From JAWSUT01 sp033549345 (GTDB taxonomy: Bacteria > Bacillota > Dethiobacteria > Dethiobacterales > Dethiobacteraceae), in NCBI GenBank assembly GCA_033549345.1, contig JAWSUT010000052.1, positions 1-10,883 of the forward strand: a stretch of DNA of 10,883 nt, read 5' to 3'. Below, in pieces: positions 5,976 through 10,883 of the stretch. Every line of letters starts with the position of its first letter. Within the stretch, counting starts at the first letter, position 1. The translations under genes and the position numbers were made by a program. Under the pieces are notes generated by a model, which worked only from the letters and a program-made list of their open reading frames with translations, ran no database searches and was not told where the DNA came from.

Positions 5976-7178
5976 CTATTGTGCTTCTTTTAATTCTTTG
6001 AATTTTTTGGTCAAAAGCGGCACCACTTTATGGATGTCACCCACAATACCAAAGGTTGCCACTTTAAAGATCGGCGCTTCCGGATCTTTGTTAATGGCCA
6101 CAATGATGTCGCTGGTCTGCATTCCGGCCAAATGCTGAATCGCACCGGAAATACCGCAGGCCACATACAGCTTCGGTGCCACCGTTTTACCGGTCTGGCC
6201 AACCTGCCGGTAGTGGGGAACCCACCCGGCATCCACAGCAGCACGGGATGCGCCGGCAGCGCCGCCGAGCACTTCAGCCAGCTCTTCAATCAGATAATAG
6301 TTTTCCGGGCCGCCGATACCCCGGCCGCCGGATACGATAATATCAGCTTCCGCCAGGTTAATCGTCTTGGTGGCGTGCTCGATAATCTCCAGAACCTTGG
6401 TGGAAACATCGTCTTCGGTCACACTGTTCTCCACACGGATGATTTCACCGGTCTTACTATAGTCCGGCTCAACCTTTTTCATCACCTTGGGACGCACAGT
6501 GGCCATCTGCGGGCGGTGATTCGGGCAGATAATCGTTGCCATGATGTTGCCGCCAAAGGCAGGACGAGTCTGCAAGAGCTGCCTGGTTTCCACATCCACA
6601 CCCAGCTCGGTGCAGTCTGCAGTCAGTCCGGCATGTACACGCACAGCAATCCGCGCCGCAAAGTCGCGGCCGTTATTTGTCGCGCCAAAGAGCACAATCT
6701 CCGGCTTATACTTATTAATCATATCCACAATCACATCGGTGTAGGAATCGGTCCGGTAATCCTTAAAGACTTCTCCATCCACCAGATAGGTCTTGTCTGC
6801 ACCATAAGCAAAGCAGTCCTTGGCCAGATCTTCCACGTCCTGACCCAGGACAACACCGGCCAGTTCCGTACCCAGCTCATCGGCCAGCTTACGGCCTTCG
6901 CTCAAGAGTTCCAGTGCCACATTGGCAATATGCTTGTCGCGCTGCTCGATAAAGACCCAGACGCCTTTGTAGTCGTCGATGTTAATCTCGGTCTTCACTT
7001 CTGTCTCTTCCACTAAAATAGCTTCCACAGCACAGGCATCGGCACAGGCGCCGCAGCCGGTACATTTATCTGTCAGTTTCGCGACGCCTTCTTCCATGAC
7101 GATCGCGCCGGGAAACGGACAAGCATCAAGACATGACTCACAACCGATACATTCTTCAACAATAATTTTTACAGCCAT
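5976..7178 (-). CDS. etfA: Electron transfer flavoprotein alpha subunit with N-terminal ferredoxin domain
   Basis: EtfA of 400 aa, longer than the usual 320-340 aa because of an added N-terminal ferredoxin domain. Two [4Fe-4S] motifs are complete: C10, C13, C16, C20 (followed by P) and C39, C42, C45, C49. The C-terminal FAD domain carries the ETF-alpha signature around YVACGISGAIQHLAGM, continuing to VAINKDPEAPIF and GIVGDIH, with SGGRGIGG before it. The protein forms a cytoplasmic heterodimer with EtfB and moves electrons between flavin dehydrogenases and other carriers. Ferredoxin-fused EtfA subunits are known from flavin-bifurcating complexes such as the Acetobacterium caffeyl-CoA reductase (CarE) and lactate dehydrogenase (LctC); bifurcation here is inference. 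A GGGGGTGG ribosome site precedes the ATG, 14 nt after etfB. No dehydrogenase partner is encoded nearby. Confidence 0.95.
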   Translation of the reverse strand: MAVKIIVEECIGCESCLDACPFPGAIVMEEGVAKLTDKCTGCGACADACAVEAILVEETEVKTEINIDDYKGVWVFIEQRDKHIANVALELLSEGRKLADELGTELAGVVLGQDVEDLAKDCFAYGADKTYLVDGEVFKDYRTDSYTDVIVDMINKYKPEIVLFGATNNGRDFAARIAVRVHAGLTADCTELGVDVETRQLLQTRPAFGGNIMATIICPNHRPQMATVRPKVMKKVEPDYSKTGEIIRVENSVTEDDVSTKVLEIIEHATKTINLAEADIIVSGGRGIGGPENYYLIEELAEVLGGAAGASRAAVDAGWVPHYRQVGQTGKTVAPKLYVACGISGAIQHLAGMQTSDIIVAINKDPEAPIFKVATFGIVGDIHKVVPLLTKKFKELKEAQ

Positions 7179-7192
7179 TGTCTGTCCACCCC

Positions 7193-7981
7193 CTAAACGA
7201 TTTTCTTTTCACGCAGTTTATCAATCAGCAGTAAACATACTTCTGCCTCATCTTCACCGTGCAGCATTTCACCATCGCCTTTACGCTCCGGTGCAAATAT
7301 ACGCTTAACCCGGGTCGGAGAACCGTTCATGCCCAGCTTATCCTCATCGGCGCCCAGTTCAGCCATACCCCAGGTGGGAATTTCTTTCTTATGAGCCTTC
7401 ATCGTACCCATCATTGTCGGGAAACGGGGCTCGTTAATGGACTTCTCCACAGCAATCATGGCCGGTACAGGCACACTGATCACTTCAAAACCGCCTTCAA
7501 TGGCCCGCTCAACAATCAGCTCGTCATCTTTGACTTCACGAACCTTCTGGACATACGTGACCTGCGGCAATCCGATATGCTCGGCAATCCCCGGGCCCAC
7601 CTGGGCGGTGTCACCGTCGATGGCCTGCTTACCGCAGAAAATCAGATCACAATTGCCAATCTTTTCAATCGCCATAGCCAAGGTATACGAAGTTGCCCAC
7701 GTATCGGAACTGGCAAACGCTTTGTCACTAAGCAAAATAGCCTCATCAGCGCCCATAGCCAGACATTCCCTCAAAGCGTCCACAGCCTGCGGCGGCCCCA
7801 TGGTAATCACAGTAACCTTACCGCCCTTTTGCTCTCTGATCTGTAGGGCAGCTTCTACCGCATTCTTGTCAAACGGGTTCACAATACTAGGCACACCTTC
7901 ACGAATGAGAGTGCCTTTGACAGGGTCGATTTTGACTTCTGTCGTGTCTGGTACCTGTTTGATACAGACAATAATCTCCAT
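7193..7981 (-). CDS. etfB: Electron transfer flavoprotein beta subunit
   Basis: EtfB of 262 aa, the normal length for the family. It begins MEIIVCIKQVPDTTEVKID, has VNPFDKNAVEAAL near residue 40, and carries the nucleotide-binding stretch CGKQAIDGDTAQVGPG followed by IAEHIGLPQVTYV. In ordinary ETFs this region binds AMP; in bifurcating ETFs it holds a second FAD. I cannot tell which from sequence by eye, but the ferredoxin-fused EtfA partner favours the bifurcating type. The start at 7981 is chosen because GGGAGG lies 9 nt upstream (7991-7996); an ATG at 7990 touches that site and the open frame reaches 8119 without a better start. It is the first gene of a two-gene operon with etfA, bounded by strong terminators on both sides. 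Confidence 0.95.
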   Translation of the reverse strand: MEIIVCIKQVPDTTEVKIDPVKGTLIREGVPSIVNPFDKNAVEAALQIREQKGGKVTVITMGPPQAVDALRECLAMGADEAILLSDKAFASSDTWATSYTLAMAIEKIGNCDLIFCGKQAIDGDTAQVGPGIAEHIGLPQVTYVQKVREVKDDELIVERAIEGGFEVISVPVPAMIAVEKSINEPRFPTMMGTMKAHKKEIPTWGMAELGADEDKLGMNGSPTRVKRIFAPERKGDGEMLHGEDEAEVCLLLIDKLREKKIV

Positions 7982-8037
7982 TCTCCTCATCCTCCCTGAT
8001 AGATTCACTAATTTAAAGCCTTTCGTGCCAAACCCAT

Positions 8038-8093
8038 TATTCCTTATTCTACAGTTTTTAGAATATTCCTTCTTGTCTAACGAATTTTTAGAA
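8038..8093 (-). repeat. Imperfect tandem repeat in the etfB leader
   Basis: On the minus strand two abutting units share both ends: TTCTAAAAA at 8093-8085 and 8063-8055, and AAGGAATA at 8071-8064 and 8045-8038. The units are 30 and 26 nt long with different centres. They lie 57-112 nt before the etfB start codon, in the only interval that can hold its promoter. A regulator-binding role is possible. I found no good -35/-10 pair in the interval. Confidence 0.5.
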
Positions 8094-8160
8094 ATTATTT
8101 TCTCTTGTAAACTATTCAACTCATTAAATAACTACACCCCGTATACTTAAATTATGACAG

Positions 8161-8185
8161 AAAAAAACCGGCCTGACCAGCCGGT
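8161..8185 (-). terminator. Rho-independent terminator between the S8 protease and etfB
   Basis: ACCGGC pairs with GCCGGT around a 7-nt loop, followed on the minus strand by seven T residues. It closes the transcript from the protease gene, about 125 nt beyond its stop codon. On the plus strand a shorter T run also follows, but no plus-strand gene is present to use it. Confidence 0.85.
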
Positions 8186-8193
8186 ACTTTTTG

Positions 8194-8277
8194 TTAACCG
8201 TCCGGCACAACCGGAAAATAAGCATATTCATGCACATGATACGTCCGGATGCCCAGGCAGCTCCCCTCAGGCAACAC
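8194..8277 (-). CDS. Possible 27-codon ORF after the S8 protease gene
   Basis: Between the protease stop codon and its terminator an ORF opens with GTG directly after an in-frame TAG and ends at TAA. The predicted peptide includes LPEGSCLGIRTYHVHEYAYF and ends FPVVPDG. No ribosome-binding site precedes it. The even, protein-like composition makes it worth listing as a small gene or the remnant of a longer one, but it may be chance. I do not recognise it. The rest of 8186-8311 shows only short hairpins such as CCGG-TTGTG-CCGG. Confidence 0.15.
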   Translation of the reverse strand: MLPEGSCLGIRTYHVHEYAYFPVVPDG

Positions 8278-8311
8278 CTAATTATTGGCCGATAAACGTC
8301 ACCAAAAACGC

Positions 8312-10579
8312 CTATAAGAACCGGTACCGATGATGCCGGGGAAGTTTGAGTAATGTGAGTCCTGCTGTAAGAAGGACAGTTGTTAGCAACCAAAGATAAT
8401 ACGTGTTTGCACCGTAGCCGCTGTATGCAGGCGGTGATACGCTTTCTTCCCCTTCCTGCGTAAGGATGGCAAATTCCTGGTTGGACGTGGTAAATCCGGT
8501 AATTGTAAGGTTTTCTCGGTCAATCTCACTCTCCAGTAGATTCCATTGGCCGTTTTTGTAATGCGCCAGTTTAATAATATTGCCCGAACTGATGGTACTG
8601 GGGTAGGGCAGTGTAATCCATGCTTCATTAAATTCACCGTCGATGGCAATGCTGTAATACGATTCCGCCGTGTATTCCGCCGGGGTAACGTAGGCGGGCG
8701 AGTAGCGTCTTTTTACCGTAACGGACTGGGGCTTTTTCCCGAAAACCAGCGTAATTTTTTCATCAGGCAGGCTAACCTCGTTTGTCTCCGGTTCGATGTA
8801 AACCGGCTCCGTGCCCAGTGTTTCCTGCGGCTCATAAACTACAGCCACTCCCGGATCAAACCCCTCAATATCCTGCAGGGCGGCAGAACCGGGACTCAGG
8901 TCAAGGAGATTCAGCCGCAGGTCCAGTGCCTGCAATTTTGGCAAGCCCGGCAGCTGTGTAATAGCAGAGAGTTGATTGCCTCTCAAATCCAATTGTTCCA
9001 GATTCTCCAGTTTATCAAACTCAATAACAGAAGTCAGTTGATTATAACTTACATCGAATGTTGTAAGCACTGGAAGATTCTGCAGAGGCAACACAGAGGA
9101 GACCTGGTTATTTCCTAAAATCAGTGTTGTCAGCTTCACAAGATTCTGCAGTGGTTCCAACGATGTAATCTGGTTATTGCTCAGGGTTAATGAAGTAAGG
9201 TTCCCAGCAGATTCCAGCCCGGTAAGATCGGCAATTCCCGCATTTTGGGCATCCAGCGATGTAAGCTGCTCCATGTCTGCGGCCACAATATAGCCCTCAG
9301 GTTTGTTCAGCGTGGTCCGGATGGCCTGCAGTAAAGCAGGGTCAGGGATATCCACGGGAATTAGCGTAACGGCCAAATCCACCGCTTTTTTGGCATTAAT
9401 CCGCCCTCCTGTGGAAACCCCGCTAAATTCCCCTTTTGCATCCACGGTGCTCAGAAGAATGTCTTTAATTTCTGCAGTTGTCAGCACCGGATTCACTGCC
9501 TTTACCAGGCCGGCAACACCGGATACATTCGGTGCAGCCATGGACGTACCGTTTGCGTATCCATAGCTACCGGGAACTGTACTTAAAATGTTTGTTCCCG
9601 GCGCAAACACATGAACGTGGGAGCCGTAATTTGAAAACCCAGCTCTTTTATCCAACTGGTCGGAAGCAGCCACAGAAATAATATTTGACAGGCCAAAGCT
9701 GGCGGGATACATTTTCTCTACTGTATTGTCATTCCCTGCCGCACAAACCATCAAAGCAGGGGATGCCGCAAAAGCATCATACATAGCCTGGGAGTACCCA
9801 TACCCGCCGTACGAATGGTTCATGATCTGCGCACCGTTGGCAGTGGCGTACTCCACTCCTTCCACTATATCGGTCGTAGTACCGCCGCTGCTGCTTAGAA
9901 CCCTGACCGGCATAATTTTGGCATTCCACATCACACCGGTAAGACCTATACCGTTATTCCCCTGCGCTGCAATTGTCCCCGCCACATGCGTACCATGCCA
10001 ATGGTCATCCATAGGATCGCTGTTGTCGGAGACAGAATTCCAGCCATTCATCATATTTGCTTTCAAATCCGGATGATTATAATCAACGCCGGTATCCAAA
10101 ACAGCAATTATCACATCACCGGAACCGGTTATCTGCTGCCAGGCCTCCGTCACCTTCATATCGGCCCCTGCCGTACCCGCAGTACCATTCACTGTTTGTC
10201 CCGTGTTTTCCAGTGCCCAAAGATTTGAAAACATCGGATCATCGGGGGTGGTCAGCGCATTAAAAAAATAGTTCGGCTCTGCATAAAGAATATTGGGGTT
10301 CTGCCTGTACTTTTGGATTGCCTCAGGTATGGACAGGTCTTTGGGAAGCTTGACGTATTGCAGGCCCTGCACAATTGTAAACTCCTTCTGCACAACAGCC
10401 CCTGTCTGAAAATTTGCCTTGGCTTTTTCCAGGGCATTGTGCGCCGCCCCAGGTTGAAAGCGAACAAGCAGTTCCCCTTCGGCATATTCTGTGCCTACCG
10501 GTACACTTGCGGCGGAGGTACCTGCCGGCAGAGTAAATAAAAAAGTAAGAACTATCAGAAAACAGAGCAAGCGCTGCAA
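8312..10579 (-). CDS. Secreted subtilisin-family (S8) protease with leucine-rich repeats and C-terminal membrane segment
   Basis: A multidomain serine protease of 755 aa. Residue numbers count from an alternative GTG at 10612. A signal peptide ends near GTSA (about 34). A propeptide, about 43-117, is followed by the S8 catalytic domain, about 150-415, with the full triad: D173 (AVLDTGVD), H207 (HGTHVAG), S357 (GTSMAAP), plus oxyanion N294 (AAGND). An internalin-like cap beginning IPDPALLQAI leads into about six 22-residue leucine-rich repeats (447-575; for example LTSLTLSNNQITSLEPL). Then come a beta-rich region and a C-terminal membrane segment (about 738-756) with a basic tail, so the protein is probably tethered outside the cell. 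The TTG at 10579 is preferred because AAGGGGG lies 8 nt upstream and the likely transcription start falls near 10612, where the GTG lacks a ribosome site. The substrate is unknown. Confidence 0.93.
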   Translation of the reverse strand: MQRLLCFLIVLTFLFTLPAGTSAASVPVGTEYAEGELLVRFQPGAAHNALEKAKANFQTGAVVQKEFTIVQGLQYVKLPKDLSIPEAIQKYRQNPNILYAEPNYFFNALTTPDDPMFSNLWALENTGQTVNGTAGTAGADMKVTEAWQQITGSGDVIIAVLDTGVDYNHPDLKANMMNGWNSVSDNSDPMDDHWHGTHVAGTIAAQGNNGIGLTGVMWNAKIMPVRVLSSSGGTTTDIVEGVEYATANGAQIMNHSYGGYGYSQAMYDAFAASPALMVCAAGNDNTVEKMYPASFGLSNIISVAASDQLDKRAGFSNYGSHVHVFAPGTNILSTVPGSYGYANGTSMAAPNVSGVAGLVKAVNPVLTTAEIKDILLSTVDAKGEFSGVSTGGRINAKKAVDLAVTLIPVDIPDPALLQAIRTTLNKPEGYIVAADMEQLTSLDAQNAGIADLTGLESAGNLTSLTLSNNQITSLEPLQNLVKLTTLILGNNQVSSVLPLQNLPVLTTFDVSYNQLTSVIEFDKLENLEQLDLRGNQLSAITQLPGLPKLQALDLRLNLLDLSPGSAALQDIEGFDPGVAVVYEPQETLGTEPVYIEPETNEVSLPDEKITLVFGKKPQSVTVKRRYSPAYVTPAEYTAESYYSIAIDGEFNEAWITLPYPSTISSGNIIKLAHYKNGQWNLLESEIDRENLTITGFTTSNQEFAILTQEGEESVSPPAYSGYGANTYYLWLLTTVLLTAGLTLLKLPRHHRYRFL

Positions 10580-10587
10580 AGGAATGG

Positions 10588-10594
10588 CCCCCTT
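10588..10594 (-). promoter_or_regulatory. Ribosome-binding site deciding the S8 protease start
   Basis: AAGGGGG on the minus strand lies 8 nt before a TTG codon at 10579. It supports TTG rather than the GTG at 10612 and leaves a compact signal peptide beginning LQRLLCFLIV. Confidence 0.5.
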
Positions 10595-10617
10595 ACCTGA
10601 GAAATTAGTCACAATTT

Positions 10618-10646
10618 CTTATAATGGTAACTTATTCCACAGTCAT
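10618..10646 (-). promoter_or_regulatory. Probable SigA-type promoter of the S8 protease gene
   Basis: On the minus strand ATGACT (10646-10641, 4 of 6 matches) and TATAAG (10623-10618, 5 of 6) are 17 nt apart. The start point would fall near 10611, leaving a short leader containing the AAGGGGG site. Confidence 0.5.
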
Positions 10647-10652
10647 TACCAT
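10624..10652. promoter_or_regulatory. Inverted repeat overlapping the S8 protease promoter (possible operator)
   Basis: ATGGTAA (10624-10630) and TTACCAT (10646-10652) are perfect 7-bp arms separated by 15 nt. One arm abuts the -10 box and the other touches the -35 box, the usual place for a repressor operator. The arms could also form a hairpin in DNA or in read-through RNA. Confidence 0.4.
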
Positions 10653-10812
10653 AACCCCTTTTTCACTTGATGAAAATTGCCGTTTTTTAGCGAAAAAATC
10701 CTTATAGCGGCTCTTCGGTTGAATCTGAACATAGCTTCACCGACGTTTCGGTGAATATTTCATTAGGTTGTCATCGCTTCTGCGTTTACGATACGGCTTC
10801 CTTACGTATATT
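10653..10812 (-). other. Gene-free stretch with strong hairpins upstream of the S8 protease
   Basis: No gene was found here. It holds a perfect 8-bp hairpin, TTCACCGA-CGTT-TCGGTGAA (10736-10755), and an A/T hairpin TTTTTT-AGCG-AAAAAA (10683-10698) enclosed by GCCG/CGGC (10679-10682 and 10708-10711). I compared it by eye with common riboswitch signatures (c-di-GMP, T-box, M-box, glycine, fluoride) and recognised none. It lies upstream of the predicted promoter, next to an insertion-sequence end, so it may be a leader cut off by the insertion. Confidence 0.35.
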
Positions 10813-10883
10813 TGCTAGAATAAAAGTGAGCCATTTTTCATGAAAACGCCAGGAAAAAAGTGAGCCACTTCGACTACAAAACC
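10813..10883. mobile_element. Terminal repeats of a probable IS21-family insertion sequence (partial)
   Basis: The 12-mer AAAAGTGAGCCA occurs exactly twice, at 10822-10833 and 10856-10867, 34 nt apart start to start, and the block begins with TG at 10813 (TGCTAGAATAAAAGTGAG). Multiple subterminal direct repeats and TG...CA ends are the hallmark of IS21-family elements, and TGGCTCACTTTT repeats of this type are familiar to me from such elements in Bacillota. Only the end is in view; istA/istB would lie beyond the right edge, most likely with this as the istB-side end. No target duplication can be checked. Confidence 0.6.

Noticed and set aside
6030..7016. Plus-strand ORF of 328 codons
   Set aside because: Complement of etfA, whose identity is certain; no ribosome site or protein-like pattern.
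8013..8031. Sigma-54-like TTGGCACG...GC sequence before etfB
   Set aside because: The GG and GC dinucleotides are only 8 nt apart instead of the required 10, and the -12 element is poor.
7982..8119. N-terminal extension of EtfB to 8119
   Set aside because: EtfB proteins start at the M-E-I-I-V-C-I-K type sequence; the added residues are not family-like, and a good GGGAGG site precedes 7981.
7437..8150. Plus-strand ORF of 237 codons
   Set aside because: Shadow of etfB on the opposite strand.
8186..8311. Possible riboswitch or structured RNA between the protease and etfB
   Set aside because: It lies upstream of a terminator but far from etfB and directly after a stop codon. Only short hairpins are present and no known riboswitch core could be recognised.
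8124..8393. Minus-strand ORF of 89 codons overlapping the end of the S8 protease
   Set aside because: It is out of frame with the protease C-terminus, crosses the terminator stem at 8161-8185, has no ribosome site and an unnatural Arg/Cys-rich composition.
10653..10770. Short minus-strand ORF (about 37 codons) beginning near 10768 and ending near 10650
   Set aside because: No ribosome site, it covers perfect hairpins and the promoter region, and the peptide is not recognisable.

Overview
The window looks like chromosomal DNA from an anaerobic, Gram-positive-type bacterium, most likely a Clostridia-class member of the Bacillota. The basis is strong AGGAGG-type ribosome sites, a ferredoxin-fused EtfA with EtfB, an iron-sulfur flavoprotein, an RseC-like redox membrane protein, a secreted multihaem c-type cytochrome, and exported proteins with simple signal peptides or signal anchors. 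This assignment is inference from gene content; no marker gene for taxonomy is present. All nine recognisable protein genes lie on the minus strand, so transcription runs from high to low coordinates.

Reading in the direction of transcription: the right edge (10813-10883) carries what looks like the terminal repeats of an IS21-family insertion sequence. Next comes a promoter with an overlapping inverted repeat (10618-10652) and a secreted subtilisin-family protease fused to internalin-like leucine-rich repeats and a C-terminal membrane segment (8312-10579). A short space holds a possible 27-codon ORF and a strong terminator (8161-8185). Then comes an etfB-etfA operon (7981-5976), in which EtfA carries two N-terminal [4Fe-4S] motifs. 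It ends in a strong terminator (5937-5968).

The next unit (5795-2836) encodes three exported proteins: a membrane-anchored TPR protein, a membrane-anchored NHL six-bladed propeller, and a six-haem cytochrome. It is closely spaced, ends in a terminator overlapping the cytochrome stop codon, and is visibly more AT-rich than its neighbours. This is the least ordinary part of the window and could be a cell-surface redox module.

A near-consensus SigA-type promoter (2738-2766) then drives an overlapping pair: an RseC/MucC-like redox membrane protein and an iron-sulfur flavoprotein. They are followed by a hairpin (1649-1677) and a secreted or anchored M14 metallocarboxypeptidase (1549-134) with its own terminator. 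The left edge has a palindromic GGGACA repeat and a single perfect DnaA-box-like 9-mer.

Taken together the genes describe an anaerobe's redox and cell-surface functions: electron transfer (Etf, flavoprotein, RseC, cytochrome) and extracellular protein breakdown (S8 and M14 peptidases). No tRNA, rRNA, CRISPR array or complete mobile element was seen.
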